Shown: positions 18,085 through 28,006, numbered from the stretch's first letter. The stretch: 64,000 nt of DNA from Aerophototrophica crusticola (GCA_001939945.1 MOEB01000008.1:84874-148873), one strand, 5' to 3'. Numbers and translations are program-made. The notes: generated from the letters alone by a model not told the origin.

Positions 18085-18294
18085 ATGCCGATCGGCACAG
18101 TCAAATGGTTCAACGGGACCAAGGGTTACGGGTTCATCCAGCCGGAGAACGGCGGGCCGGACGTGTTCGTCCACATCTCCGCCGTCGAGCGCGCCGGCAT
18201 GCGTGACCTGGCCGAGGGCCAGAAGGTCTCCTACGAGGAGCAGCGCGACCCGAAGCGCGGCAAGACCTCGGCCGAGAACCTGAAGGCGGTCTGA
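18085..18294 (+). CDS. cspA: cold-shock protein (CspA family)
   Basis: 69 residues forming a single OB-fold RNA/DNA chaperone. RNP1 is KGYGFIQ and RNP2 is VFVHISAV, within the start [18 protein letters not shown]. The ribosome site is GGGAGGAC. The preceding 266-bp gap allows a long 5' leader, as is usual for cold-shock genes whose mRNA folding responds to temperature, but I did not fold it. A strong terminator follows, so it is probably monocistronic. Confidence 0.95.
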   Translation: MPIGTVKWFNGTKGYGFIQPENGGPDVFVHISAVERAGMRDLAEGQKVSYEEQRDPKRGKTSAENLKAV

Positions 18295-18320
18295 CCAGAC
18301 CCGCTTTCGGACCAGGGAAA

Positions 18321-18349
18321 GGGGCGCCCGGCGACGGGTGCCCCTTTTT
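18321..18349 (+). terminator. rho-independent terminator of the cold-shock gene
   Basis: Stem GGGGCGCCCG / CGGGTGCCCC (10 bp with one G-T pair), loop GCGA, then TTTTT. This is the clearest intrinsic terminator in the window. Confidence 0.9.
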
Positions 18350-18439
18350 CTGTTGGTGAACCAGCGATGACGTCTTCCCCGGGACCGGCCCGGGGGACAA
18401 GACCGGAGCGGCACCCACCGGGGTGCCGGGAGAAGGACC

Positions 18440-18667
18440 ATGGCGAAGAAGAAGCAGCCCGTGGAAACGGGCTATGTGCTGTATGACGTGCTCTACGAGG
18501 ACGGCAACCGCACCTCCAACCGCCGCGTGCCGCGGTCGGAGATCGACACCTACAACGAGGAAGGCTCCATCAAGGCCTTCATCGAGGCCCAGGACCGCAA
18601 GATCGCCGAGATGTCCGGCAACCCCCGCGGCCCCATCAAGAGCATGACCAAGTCCCCGGGGCAGTGA
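18440..18667 (+). CDS. small basic conserved hypothetical protein
   Basis: 75 residues with no signal or membrane segment. It begins AKKKQPVETGYVLYDVLYEDG and has a mixed hydrophilic body (RVPRSEIDTYNEEGSIKAFIEAQDRKIAEMSG). An AGAAGGACC ribosome site precedes it. The lysine-rich start and regular composition support a real gene. No family recognised. It follows the cold-shock gene after a terminator, so it is probably separately transcribed. Confidence 0.75.
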   Translation: MAKKKQPVETGYVLYDVLYEDGNRTSNRRVPRSEIDTYNEEGSIKAFIEAQDRKIAEMSGNPRGPIKSMTKSPGQ

Positions 18668-18717
18668 GGGGCGTCGGGATTTTCGGTCAGCCCCTCAGGA
18701 AACCACCCCTGGTGCTT

Positions 18718-18805
18718 CCCCCGCGCAGGCGGGGGTCCACTGTTTTTCAATCACAGGGACGGCACACGCCGGGTCAAGAACTGTGGGCCCCCGCCTTCGC
18801 GGGGG
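18718..18805. repeat. paired GC-rich palindromes (family F)
   Basis: Two hairpins, CCCCCGC-GCAG-GCGGGGG (18718-18735) and CCCCCGC-CTTC-GCGGGGG (18788-18805), flank about 50 bp. They are also mirrored outside the stems (GTCCACTG... and ...ACTGTGGGC). The layout is that of a pair of inverted REP units. It fills the convergent gap between two small genes. Confidence 0.75.
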
Positions 18806-18884
18806 ACGCGGTTATCTTGGCTCGACCTGGAGGCTCAACCATCGGCCTTGGGCAGAAACTACCTGCCTGTCCCCGCCCCACGCC

Positions 18885-19148
18885 TCACTTCCGCGGCAGC
18901 ATGGCCTCTTGGCGGAAGTCGGCGTTCAGCTTCTCGGTGGGCACGCACACCACCTTGACCCGGTCGTCCGCCGTCAGGTCCCGGCCCATCTGGGTATTGG
19001 CCAGGTAGGCGCTGCCCATCTTCAGACAGGTGCCGGGCATGGAGACCTCCTCCGGCACGCGCATCACGCTCACGGCGGTCTGGCGGTTGCAGTCCTGCAG
19101 GTCGGGCGTGGCGGTCAGTGAACAGACGAGGACGAGGGCGGTCAGCAT
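18885..19148 (-). CDS. small secreted hypothetical protein
   Basis: 87 residues. It has a short signal (LTALVLVCSLTATP) and then a compact domain with three further cysteines (DLQDCNRQTAV, PGTCLKMGS, VKVVCVPTEKL), suggesting disulfides in the periplasm. The start at 19148 gives the signal peptide; the upstream extension of the frame is arginine/glycine-rich and unlikely. Function unknown. Confidence 0.72.
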   Translation of the reverse strand: MLTALVLVCSLTATPDLQDCNRQTAVSVMRVPEEVSMPGTCLKMGSAYLANTQMGRDLTADDRVKVVCVPTEKLNADFRQEAMLPRK

Positions 19149-19550
19149 AGGATCAGGCCTCCAAGGGTGGACAGGCGGTCTTGATCCTCCCCTGGGGTGC
19201 CGGGCGGCAGGCGTGGCCATCCGGTCGTCCTTGCCGGGCCGGAAGCCCGGGACGCGCATCCGGCAGGCAGGTGCCTGGCCGCCTTGCTGCGCTGCACAAT
19301 CGTACCGATAACCATATAGGGTCGGGGCGGGGTGGCACAGGGGACAAAAATGGGGTGCGACATGCTTGACCAGCTGGCGGTCAAGCGCCCGGCCGGGTAA
19401 GTCGTCGCGTGGGGGCTAAGCCGTCTGGTGATAGCCATCCTCTATCGGCACACGACGCCTCTGCATTGCGTCCATCCCCCCGGCCGTGGAAGGGTGCATC
19501 ATCAGTCGGTGCCGGACGGCACCCAATCGAGAATCGACCGGGAGGCGGGC
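19149..19550. other. gene-free stretch upstream of frmA, with one dyad
   Basis: No convincing coding sequence was seen on either strand. The only clear feature is a perfect 8-bp inverted repeat, GCTTGACC (19364-19371) and GGTCAAGC (19379-19386), with a 7-base centre. This is suitable as an operator for the formaldehyde genes or as a promoter-overlapping site. Base composition from about 19300 to 19350 is more AT-rich (CCGATAACCATATAGGG), compatible with a promoter. Confidence 0.5.
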
Positions 19551-20663
<1,113 letters not shown>

Positions 20664-20701
20664 GGCTCCGCCTCGACCCACTGGCGGCGACGCCGTAGCA
20701 T

Positions 20702-20812
20702 CCCTTTTGTTCGTGTCTTCCGTGGATCGTCCGTGTCGTCCGTGTCTCTTGCCCCTGGCGTCGGGCCGGGCACACGGACCGCACGGACATGCCACGGACA
20801 GGCACGGACCAG
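20702..20812. repeat. family D element, copy 1 (inverted arms of CACGGAC heptamers)
   Basis: The right arm (20771-20812) contains CACGGAC-type heptamers at four roughly regular positions. The left arm (20702-20748) is its imperfect inverse complement (TCCGTGGATCGTCCGTGTCG). A short centre separates the arms. The same arms with a longer centre occur at 43597-43764. It sits between frmA and fghA. Confidence 0.8.
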
Positions 20813-20832
20813 CACCACCCGAGGGGCAGACC

Positions 20833-21681
20833 ATGGCCGCGCTTGAGACCATCTCCCGCCACCGCACCCATGGCGGCTGGACCGGGTACTATTCCCATGC
20901 CAGCCGGGAGACCGGCACCACCATGAAGGTGGGCGTGTTCGAGCCGCCGGCGGCCGAGAAGGGCAAGGTGCCCGTGCTGGTCTACCTGGCCGGGCTGACC
21001 TGCGACGAGACCACCTTCCTGATCAAGGCGGACGCCCAGCGGCTGGCGGCGGAGCTGGGCATCATGCTCATCGCCCCGGACACCAGCCCCCGTGGCCTGG
21101 ACATCCCCGGCATCAAGGAAAGCTGGGACTTCGGGGAGGCGGCAGGCTTCTACCTGAACGCCACCAACGAGCCCTGGGCCAAGAACTTCCGCATGGACGC
21201 CTATGTCACGGGGGAGCTGCTGGAGGTGGTGGGGGCGAGCTTCCCCAACGCCGACCTCAGCCGCCTGTCCATCTTCGGCCACTCCATGGGCGGGCACGGG
21301 GCACTGACCCTGGCCCTGAAGAACCCCGGCAAGTACAGGTCCGTCTCCGCCTTCGCCCCCATCGTGGCCCCCACCCAGGTCCCCTGGGGCCACAAGGCCC
21401 TGCCGCGCTACCTGGGCGAGGACAAGGCCGCCTGGGCCAACCACGACACGGTGGAGCTGCTGAAGGCCGGCCACAAGTTCCCCGGCCCCGTGCTGGTGGA
21501 CCAGGGCCTGGGCGACAAGTTCCTGGCGGAGCAGCTAAGGCCCGAGCTGCTGGAGCAGGCCGCCAAGGAGGCCGGCGCCGACGTGACCGTTCGCCGCCAC
21601 GAAGGCTACGACCACGGCTACTTCTTCATCCAGACCTTCATGGACGACCACCTCAGGCACCACGCCAAGTACCTGACGTGA
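20833..21681 (+). CDS. fghA: S-formylglutathione hydrolase
   Basis: 282 residues, the normal length for this alpha/beta-hydrolase, which releases formate and regenerates glutathione after FrmA. The nucleophile serine is in FGHSMGGHGALTLAL. The oxyanion region is VYLAGLTCDETTF, and the catalytic His is near the C-terminus in EGYDHGYFFIQTF. The Asp is probably in VDQGLGDKFL. The gene pair gives the glutathione-dependent formaldehyde detoxification route. Confidence 0.95.
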   Translation: MAALETISRHRTHGGWTGYYSHASRETGTTMKVGVFEPPAAEKGKVPVLVYLAGLTCDETTFLIKADAQRLAAELGIMLIAPDTSPRGLDIPGIKESWDFGEAAGFYLNATNEPWAKNFRMDAYVTGELLEVVGASFPNADLSRLSIFGHSMGGHGALTLALKNPGKYRSVSAFAPIVAPTQVPWGHKALPRYLGEDKAAWANHDTVELLKAGHKFPGPVLVDQGLGDKFLAEQLRPELLEQAAKEAGADVTVRRHEGYDHGYFFIQTFMDDHLRHHAKYLT

Positions 21682-21685
21682 CCCC

Positions 21686-21776
21686 GTAGGTCGGATTAGC
21701 GAAGCGTAATCCGACACCGCGCAGCTTCCCCACCGCCGTCGGATTACGGCGCCTCCCGGCGCCTAATCCGACCTAC
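21686..21776. repeat. GTAG-type REP pair (family B, copy 1)
   Basis: A 91-bp element bounded by the inverse pair GTAGGTCGGATTA / TAATCCGACCTAC, with internal copies of the same palindromic unit (GTAATCCGAC, GTCGGATTAC). Such GTAG-headed REP pairs are known as REPINs, moved in trans by RAYT transposases; no such transposase is in the window. The right end runs into the last codons of the antitoxin gene on the minus strand and supplies its TAG stop. A second copy is at 41354-41441. Confidence 0.85.
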
Positions 21777-22000
21777 GGCCCATCGAAATCGGCGCGCTCC
21801 ACTGCGGCCAAGACCACGTCGGTCGTGTCGACCGTCCGGTGCGCCCGCTGCGCGGCGGACTTCAGCCAATCATAGTGTTCGGCCGACATCAGGACGGATT
21901 CGCGCCGCCCATGGTTGGTGATGTCCACGGGCTCGCGGCTTGCCTTTTCCAGAAACAAGCCCGGACATTTGCGGAAATCTGAGGCGCTGATGGTAGTCAT
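21773..22000 (-). CDS. Phd/YefM-type antitoxin, apparently orphan
   Basis: 75 residues. MTTISASDFRKCPGLFLEKA and EPVDITNHGRRESVLMSAEHYDWL match the Phd/YefM fold, where the N-terminal half binds DNA and the C-terminal tail covers a toxin. I chose the ATG at 22000; the frame extends 15 codons upstream. No toxin gene follows: the frame stops at TAG inside a REP pair, and fghA lies beyond. The gene may have been cut by insertion of the repeat, or the toxin may have been lost. Confidence 0.8.
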   Translation of the reverse strand: MTTISASDFRKCPGLFLEKASREPVDITNHGRRESVLMSAEHYDWLKSAAQRAHRTVDTTDVVLAAVERADFDGP

Positions 22001-22060
22001 GGCGTCCCCTATCCAAAGCTCGGGTCGCTTGTCAGAGTACATCAAGAACGCCCGTTCAGG

Positions 22061-22837
22061 TCACGGCCCCCGCCCGCCGATCTCCGCCATGATCCGGGCG
22101 GCCGTCTCCGCCACCATGCCGCCCAGCACGGCCATGCGCTCATCCGTGATCCGCGCCTTGGGGCCGGAGAGGGAGACGGCGCAGGCGGGGTCGCCGTGTT
22201 CGTTGAACACCGGGGCGGCGACGCAGCGCAGGCCCACGGCGTGCTCCTCGTCGTCCACGGCATAGCCGCGGGCGCGGGCGGCCTCCAGGTCGGCGCGCAG
22301 GGCCGCCAGGTCGGTGATGGTGCGCGGGGTGGCGCCGGGCAGGCCGGTGCGGGCCAGCAGCCGGTCCCGGTCCGCGTCCGCCAGGCCGGACAGCAGCGCC
22401 TTGCCCACGCCGGAGCTGTGCAGCGGCACCCGCGCCCCCAGCCGGGCGAAGCTGCGCATCATCTCCCGGCACTCCACCTGGCCGAGGTAGACGGCGGCAC
22501 CCGCCTCCTCGATGGCGAGGTTCACCGTCTCCCCGCTGCGCTCCATCAGGGTGCGCATGTGCGGGCGGGCCATCTGCACCACATTGCGGGTCTTCAGGAA
22601 CCCGGCGCCGGCCACGAAGGCCTGCACGCCGATGGACCAGAGCCGCGTCTCCGCGTCGAAACGCACGTAACGCTCGGCCTCTAACGAGGTCAGCAGCCGG
22701 TGGGCGGTGCTGCCGGCCAGGCCCACCGCCTTCGCCACCTCCGTCAGCGAGAGTCCCGAGTCGGACTGGGCCAGATGGTTCAGGATGGCCACGGCGCGGC
22801 CAAGCACCTGGACGGGGTTGGGGGCGTTGTCGGGCAT
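22061..22837 (-). CDS. IclR-family transcriptional regulator
   Basis: 258 residues. The N-terminal winged helix-turn-helix is AVAILNHLAQSDSGLSLTEV followed by GLAGSTAHRLLTSLEAERYV. The C-terminal effector-binding domain includes LAIEEAGAAVYLGQVECREMM and YAVDDEEHAVGLRCVAAPVF. The start at 22837 gives the usual short N-terminal tail. It is transcribed divergently from malate synthase (153 bp between starts), so it most likely controls glcB in response to a small acid such as glyoxylate or glycolate; the effector is inferred. Confidence 0.88.
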   Translation of the reverse strand: MPDNAPNPVQVLGRAVAILNHLAQSDSGLSLTEVAKAVGLAGSTAHRLLTSLEAERYVRFDAETRLWSIGVQAFVAGAGFLKTRNVVQMARPHMRTLMERSGETVNLAIEEAGAAVYLGQVECREMMRSFARLGARVPLHSSGVGKALLSGLADADRDRLLARTGLPGATPRTITDLAALRADLEAARARGYAVDDEEHAVGLRCVAAPVFNEHGDPACAVSLSGPKARITDERMAVLGGMVAETAARIMAEIGGRGP

Positions 22838-22989
22838 CGCGGTATCCGCGGTTCCGGGGAAGGTGGCGCACCCTACCACCCCTTCCACCATGCGGAAAGA
22901 GTTCCACGCCGCCTTGCACTGCAACCGGGCGAGGCTTATCCCTTCCCCGGCTGTTGTAAGCAAAGAACCGATCCGGGGGAGTCCGCACC

Positions 22990-25164
22990 ATGTCCCAGTA
23001 TGTTGACGTCCATGGCCTGAAGGTTGACGCGGGCCTGCACCGCTTCGTGACGGAGGAGGCGATCCCCGGCACGGGCGTGGAGCCGGCGGCCTACTGGCAG
23101 GGCTTCGCCGCCATCGTGACGGAGCTGACGCCCACCAACCGCGCCCTGCTGGCCAAGCGCGACGACATCCAGGCCCGCATCGACGCCTGGCACCAGGAGC
23201 GCCGCGGCCAGCCCCTGGACATGGACGCCTATGAGGGCTTCCTGAAGGAGATCGGCTACCTGGCGCCGGAGGGGCCGGACTTCACCATCGGCACCACGAA
23301 CACCGACCCGGAGGTGGCGCAGGTGGCCGGGCCGCAGCTGGTCGTGCCGGTGATGAACACCCGCTTCGCCCTGAACGCGGCGAATGCCCGCTGGGGCAGC
23401 CTGTATGACGCGCTGTACGGCACGGACGCCCTGGGCGACGTGGGCGACCCGAGCGCCAAGGGCTATGACCCCGTGCGCGGCGCCGCGGTGATCGCCAAGG
23501 GGCGGGAGATCCTGGACCAGGCGGCCCCCCTGGCCGGCGCCACCCATGCCGACGTGACCGGTTACGCGGTGAGGGACGGGGCCCTGGCGGCAACGCTGGC
23601 GGACGGCTCCACCGTGGGCCTTGCGGAGCCTGCGAAGTTCGCCGGGTTCCAGGGCGACGCGGCCTCCCCCAGCCTCATCCTGCTGCGCAACAACGGCCTT
23701 CACCTGGAAATCGTCATCGACCGCGGCCACCGCATCGGCAGCGGCGACAAGGCGGGCGTGGCGGACATCGTGCTGGAGTCCGCCCTGTCCACCATCATGG
23801 ACTGCGAGGACAGCATCGCCGCCGTGGACGCGGAGGACAAGGTAACCGTCTACCGCAACTGGCTGGGCCTGATGAAGGGCACCCTGACCGCCAGCTTCGA
23901 CAAGGGCGGCAAGACCGTGGACCGGGCCCTGAACCCGGACCGCGGCTATACCGGCGCCGACGGCAAGCCGCTGACCCTGCACGGCCGCAGCCTGCTGTTC
24001 ATCCGCAACGTCGGCCACCTGATGACCACCGACGCGGTGCTGCTGCCCGACGGCAGCGAGATGCCGGAGGGCATGCTGGACGGGCTGGTGACCTCCCTGG
24101 TCGCCCTGCATGACCTGAAGGGCCTGGGCAAGGTCCGCAACAGCCGCAGTGGCAGCGTCTACATCGTGAAGCCCAAGATGCACGGGCCGGAGGAGGTGGC
24201 CTTCACCGGCACCCTGTTCGACCGGATCGAGGACCTGCTGGGCATGCCCCGCAACACCCTGAAGGTCGGCATCATGGACGAGGAGCGGCGCACCACGGTG
24301 AACCTGAAGGAATGCATCCGCGCCGTGAAGGACCGGGTCTGCTTCATCAACACCGGCTTCCTGGACCGCACGGGCGATGAGATGCACACCTCCATGCGGG
24401 CCGGGCCGATGATCCGCAAGGGCGACATGAAGGCGACGCCCTGGATCGCGGCGTACGAGAACCAGAACGTGGACATCGGCCTGGCCGTGGGTTTCCGCGG
24501 CAAGGCGCAGATCGGCAAAGGCATGTGGGCCATGCCGGACCGGATGGCGGACATGCTGAAGGCCAAGGTCGGCCACCCGCAGGCCGGCGCCAACACCGCC
24601 TGGGTCCCGTCCCCCACCGCGGCCACCCTGCACGCGCTGCACTACCACCAGGTGGACGTGGCCGCCCGGCAGGCGGAGCTGGCCAGCCGCCCCCGCGCCA
24701 AGCTGCGCGACATCCTGACCATCCCCGTGGCCGACCGGGTCAACTGGTCGCCGGAGGAGATCGCGCAGGAGCTGGAGAACAACGCCCAGGGCATCCTGGG
24801 CTACGTTGTCCGCTGGGTGGACCAGGGCGTCGGCTGCTCCAAGGTCCCCGACATCCACAATGTCGGGCTGATGGAGGACCGGGCGACCCTGCGTATCTCC
24901 AGCCAGCACATCGCCAACTGGCTGCTGCACGGCATCTGCACCGAGGAGCAGGTGATGGAGGTGATGAAGCGCATGGCCGCCGTGGTGGACAAGCAGAACG
25001 CCAACGACCCGCTCTACCGCCCCATGGCGCCGAACTTTGGTGACAGCATCGCCTTCCAGGCGGCCTGTGACCTGGTGTTCAAGGGCGTGGAACAGCCCAA
25101 CGGCTACACCGAGCCCCTGCTGCACAAGCACCGCCGGGCGCTGAAGGCGAAGCTGGCGGGGTGA
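22990..25164 (+). CDS. glcB: malate synthase G
   Basis: 724 residues, the length of the monomeric G isoform. It condenses glyoxylate and acetyl-CoA to malate. Diagnostic segments are [15 protein letters not shown] near residue 130, [37 protein letters not shown], the Mg-binding region [18 protein letters not shown] and [13 protein letters not shown], and the catalytic-loop Asp/Glu near the C-terminus ([17 protein letters not shown]). The adjacent glcG and divergent IclR regulator indicate a glycolate/glyoxylate module. Confidence 0.97.
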   Translation: MSQYVDVHGLKVDAGLHRFVTEEAIPGTGVEPAAYWQGFAAIVTELTPTNRALLAKRDDIQARIDAWHQERRGQPLDMDAYEGFLKEIGYLAPEGPDFTIGTTNTDPEVAQVAGPQLVVPVMNTRFALNAANARWGSLYDALYGTDALGDVGDPSAKGYDPVRGAAVIAKGREILDQAAPLAGATHADVTGYAVRDGALAATLADGSTVGLAEPAKFAGFQGDAASPSLILLRNNGLHLEIVIDRGHRIGSGDKAGVADIVLESALSTIMDCEDSIAAVDAEDKVTVYRNWLGLMKGTLTASFDKGGKTVDRALNPDRGYTGADGKPLTLHGRSLLFIRNVGHLMTTDAVLLPDGSEMPEGMLDGLVTSLVALHDLKGLGKVRNSRSGSVYIVKPKMHGPEEVAFTGTLFDRIEDLLGMPRNTLKVGIMDEERRTTVNLKECIRAVKDRVCFINTGFLDRTGDEMHTSMRAGPMIRKGDMKATPWIAAYENQNVDIGLAVGFRGKAQIGKGMWAMPDRMADMLKAKVGHPQAGANTAWVPSPTAATLHALHYHQVDVAARQAELASRPRAKLRDILTIPVADRVNWSPEEIAQELENNAQGILGYVVRWVDQGVGCSKVPDIHNVGLMEDRATLRISSQHIANWLLHGICTEEQVMEVMKRMAAVVDKQNANDPLYRPMAPNFGDSIAFQAACDLVFKGVEQPNGYTEPLLHKHRRALKAKLAG

Positions 25165-25187
25165 GCCATACCCCAATCAACCCATAC

Positions 25188-25217
25188 CCGTCATCCCGGC
25201 GAAAGCCGGGATGACGG
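25188..25217. repeat. GAAA-loop palindrome (family E)
   Basis: A perfect 13-bp stem, CCGTCATCCCGGC / GCCGGGATGACGG, closed by GAAA. An outer pair, CCAATC / GATTGG, extends the fold. This palindrome is common between genes of alphaproteobacteria, as I remember. It lies between glcB and glcG and could shape mRNA stability. Confidence 0.8.
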
Positions 25218-25256
25218 TTTGTCGATTGGTTGTAGACGTACCTGGAAGGAATCCGA

Positions 25257-25667
25257 ATGCTCACCAAACTCGCCCTCTCCCTCGCCGACGCCAAGGCCAT
25301 CGCGGCGGCGGCCACGGCGGAGGCGCAGAAGCAGGGCTGGACCGTGGTGGTGGCCATCGTCGATGATGGCGGCCACCTCATGTACCTGGAGCGGCTGGAC
25401 GGCACCCAGCTCGCCAGCTCCACCGTGGCGCAGGAGAAGGCGCGGACGGCCCTGCTGTTCAAGCGGCCCTCCAAGGCGCTGGAGGACGTGGTGCTGGGCG
25501 GGCGCACGGTGATGCTGGGCCTGCCGGGCGCCACCCCCATCGAGGGCGGCCTGCCCCTGGTGAAGGACGGGCACCTGGTGGGGGCCATCGGCGTGTCGGG
25601 GGTGCAATCCTTCCAGGACGGCATCGTCGCCGCGGCCGGGGTTGCGGCACTGGAGCAACTTTCCTGA
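25257..25667 (+). CDS. glcG: GlcG/HbpS-family protein
   Basis: 136 residues, the full family length (Pfam GlcG, formerly DUF336). ALSLADAKAIAAAATAEAQ opens the helix; VAIVDDGGHLMYLERLDG and GGLPLVKDGHLVGAIGVSG are the signature strands. The family binds haem or small ligands and in enterobacteria is encoded in the glycolate oxidase operon. Its position 92 bp after glcB supports the same context here. Biochemical role unproven. Confidence 0.88.
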   Translation: MLTKLALSLADAKAIAAAATAEAQKQGWTVVVAIVDDGGHLMYLERLDGTQLASSTVAQEKARTALLFKRPSKALEDVVLGGRTVMLGLPGATPIEGGLPLVKDGHLVGAIGVSGVQSFQDGIVAAAGVAALEQLS

Positions 25668-25762
25668 GGCATTACCGCTTTGGGATAGAAGTTTCATGTA
25701 ACTGTCACGATTTGGGGGTATGGGTGGCCCGCTGAACCCGGCCACCCCGGAGCCTGACCCCC

Positions 25763-27535
25763 ATGCCGGACCTCCCGGCCTTGACGCTGCTGGCCCGCAT
25801 CCTGCCCGACGGCACGCCGTGGGCCACGGTGTTGGACGGGCTGGTGCATGCCTTCCAACCCATCGTGCAGATGCGCACCGGCCGCTGCCACGGCTTCGAG
25901 GCGCTGTTGCGCGGCTGGGACAGGTTCGGCTTCGCCAACCCGAACGCCCTGTTCGACCGGGCGATGGCGGACGGGCTGCTGCCAGAGGTGGAAAGCGCCC
26001 TGATGGCCAAGGCGGCGGCCCGATTCGGCGCGTTGGCCGGCGCCACCGATTCCAAGCTGTTCCTGAACGTGGACGGGCGCCTGCCCGGCGCCGCGGAGAA
26101 GGTGGCGGGGCTGGCCCGGCGCCGGTCGCTGAACATCGTGCATGAGATCTCGGAGCGGGACACCACGGCGGTGGGGGAACGGCTGGCCGCCGCCGTCAGC
26201 CTGTACCGCAAGTCCCATGTGGGCATCGCGCTGGACGATTTCGGCGTGGGCTTCGGCGGGCTGAAGCTGCTGTATGAGGCCAAGCCCGATTACGTGAAGA
26301 TCGACCGCTTCTTCATCGACGGGATCGAGCGGGACCTGCGCAAGCGGGCCATCGTCGGCTACCTGGTCGGCTACGCCCATTCCCTGGGCATCACCACCAT
26401 CGCCGAGGGGGTGGAGACGCCGGCGGAGGTCTATGCCTGCCGCGACCTTGGCTGCGACTTCGCCCAGGGTTACCTGCTGGGCCGGCCCACCGTCTATGAG
26501 GGCAGCCTGCCGCCCACCTGCCCCGCGGCGGAGGGGCTGAACCAGAACGACCGCCGCCAGGGCAGCGCCGCGCGGGAGCGGGTGACGGAGCTGCTGGAGC
26601 GCATCCCGCCCCTGATGGCGGACGCCCCCCGCTCCACCCTGCTGGACCTGTTCGCCGACCCCAAGACCCCGCCCGCCGTGCCGGTGATCGGCCGGGACCG
26701 CACGCCCCGCGGGCTGATCCGGGAACAGGACCTGAAGCCCTACCTCTATTCCCGCTACGGCACGGACCTGCTGCGCAACAAGGTGGCGGGCAGCCGGCTG
26801 GACGAGTTCGTGGTGCCCTGCGCCGTCTGCGACATCAACACGCCGGTGGAGCAGGTGGTGGAGGCCTTTTCCGAGGACGCCACGGCCGACGGGGTGATCA
26901 TCGTGGAGGGGGGCGAGTATGTGGGCTTCCTGGGCAGCCATGCCCTGGTCAAGCTGGTGCATGAGCGCCGCCTGGCCGCGGCGGCCGACCAGAACCCCCT
27001 GACCCGCCTGCCCGGCAACAACGCCATCGTCCGCCACATCGACGCCATGCTGGCGGACACGGACCGCGGCCACATGGTGGCCTACCTGGACTTCGACAAC
27101 TTCAAGCCCTTCAACGACGTGGCCGGCTTCCGCCAGGGCGACCGCGCCATCCTGATGTTCAGCGAGCGGCTGAAGGTGGCCGCCGCGGGGCTGGACGGCT
27201 TTTGCGGCCATGTGGGGGGCGACGACTTCGTCCTGCTGCTGAGCGGGGTGGGGGAGGAGCGGGCGCTGGCGGTGCTGCGGGAGCTGCTGGATCGCTTCCG
27301 CTCCGACGCGGAAAGCCTGTACGAGGCCCAGGACCGGGAGCGGGGCTGGTTCCAGGGCAAGGACCGGGACGGCACGCCCCGCCGCTTCCCCCTGCTGACC
27401 GCCAGCGCCGTCGCCCTGCTGCTGCCCCCGGGCCGGGGGGAGGGGCCGGGCGTGGACGGCGTGGTTCGCCTGATGGCCGCCAACAAGGCCGCCGCCAAGG
27501 CCGACCCGGGCAAGCTGGTGGTGGCGCGGGGGTAG
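25763..27535 (+). CDS. EAL - CBS pair - GGDEF-like protein (cyclic-di-GMP phosphodiesterase)
   Basis: 590 residues without membrane segments, with the EAL domain first. EAL (about 20-245) retains EALLR (46-50), the Asn in LFLNVDG, HEISERD, ALDDFG, DYVKIDRFF, AEGVETP and DFAQGYLLGRP, so phosphodiesterase activity is expected. A CBS-pair-like region follows (about 275-405), then a GGDEF-type domain (about 415-575) with LTRLPGNN and GGDDF in place of GGDEF. Synthesis is doubtful; the latter domains may bind nucleotides and regulate the EAL domain. It would act in the cytosol on motility or biofilm switching. Confidence 0.9.
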   Translation: MPDLPALTLLARILPDGTPWATVLDGLVHAFQPIVQMRTGRCHGFEALLRGWDRFGFANPNALFDRAMADGLLPEVESALMAKAAARFGALAGATDSKLFLNVDGRLPGAAEKVAGLARRRSLNIVHEISERDTTAVGERLAAAVSLYRKSHVGIALDDFGVGFGGLKLLYEAKPDYVKIDRFFIDGIERDLRKRAIVGYLVGYAHSLGITTIAEGVETPAEVYACRDLGCDFAQGYLLGRPTVYEGSLPPTCPAAEGLNQNDRRQGSAARERVTELLERIPPLMADAPRSTLLDLFADPKTPPAVPVIGRDRTPRGLIREQDLKPYLYSRYGTDLLRNKVAGSRLDEFVVPCAVCDINTPVEQVVEAFSEDATADGVIIVEGGEYVGFLGSHALVKLVHERRLAAAADQNPLTRLPGNNAIVRHIDAMLADTDRGHMVAYLDFDNFKPFNDVAGFRQGDRAILMFSERLKVAAAGLDGFCGHVGGDDFVLLLSGVGEERALAVLRELLDRFRSDAESLYEAQDRERGWFQGKDRDGTPRRFPLLTASAVALLLPPGRGEGPGVDGVVRLMAANKAAAKADPGKLVVARG

Positions 27536-27598
27536 GGGTTCCCTTCCACCCGGTGGCCGTGTTACCTGCGGCGACCGCCCGAAACGGGGACCCGCCCC

Positions 27599-27877
27599 AT
27601 GAACAAAGCCCAGCTCACCGCCTCCCTGGACCGGATGGACCGGCTCTATCCCAACGTGGCCCGTCCCGACTACCGGGACGAGGTGCTGAAGGTCGGCCGG
27701 GCCTTCCCGCCCCTGGCCCGCACCGCCAAGCAACTGGCCGACCTGCTGGCGGAACACCGGGGCACCAAGCATGACGTGCTGCTGGAACGGGCCGGGGACC
27801 GCATCCGCGACCTGCATGACAGCCTGCGGGAACAGGCGCACCGGCTGCTGGACGCCGAGGTCTGGGCCTATGACTAG
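27599..27877 (+). CDS. small helical hypothetical protein
   Basis: 92 residues, soluble, predicted mostly helical (LTASLDRMDRLYPNVARPDY, AKQLADLLAEHRG, RIRDLHDSLREQAHRLLDAEV). No signal or motif recognised. ACGGGGACC precedes the start. It lies 63 bp after the EAL protein gene and may share its transcript. Confidence 0.65.
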   Translation: MNKAQLTASLDRMDRLYPNVARPDYRDEVLKVGRAFPPLARTAKQLADLLAEHRGTKHDVLLERAGDRIRDLHDSLREQAHRLLDAEVWAYD

Positions 27878-27919
27878 GGCGTGCTTTCGCTAGCCCCTGA
27901 TTTTCTCAATGAACCATTC

Positions 27920-27951
27920 ACACGTTGGGGGTAGTCTCGGTGCCAACGTGT
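27920..27951. promoter_or_regulatory. dyad upstream of the CHASE3 hybrid kinase
   Basis: A perfect 9-bp inverted repeat, ACACGTTGG (27920-27928) and CCAACGTGT (27943-27951), separated by 14 bases. The half-site spacing (about two helical turns) suits a dimeric regulator. It lies 56 bp before the kinase start in an otherwise empty gap. It could also be an RNA hairpin. Confidence 0.5.
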
Positions 27952-28006
27952 TAAGACCCGGCCCGGGCCTTGTCCCCGGGCGCCGGATGCCGGCACGCCC
28001 GCCCCC

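Noticed and set aside
20702..20812. CRISPR array, because CACGGAC recurs at regular spacing
   Set aside because: Repeat units are only 7 bp, spacers are about 3 bp, the two arms are inverted, and there are no cas genes.
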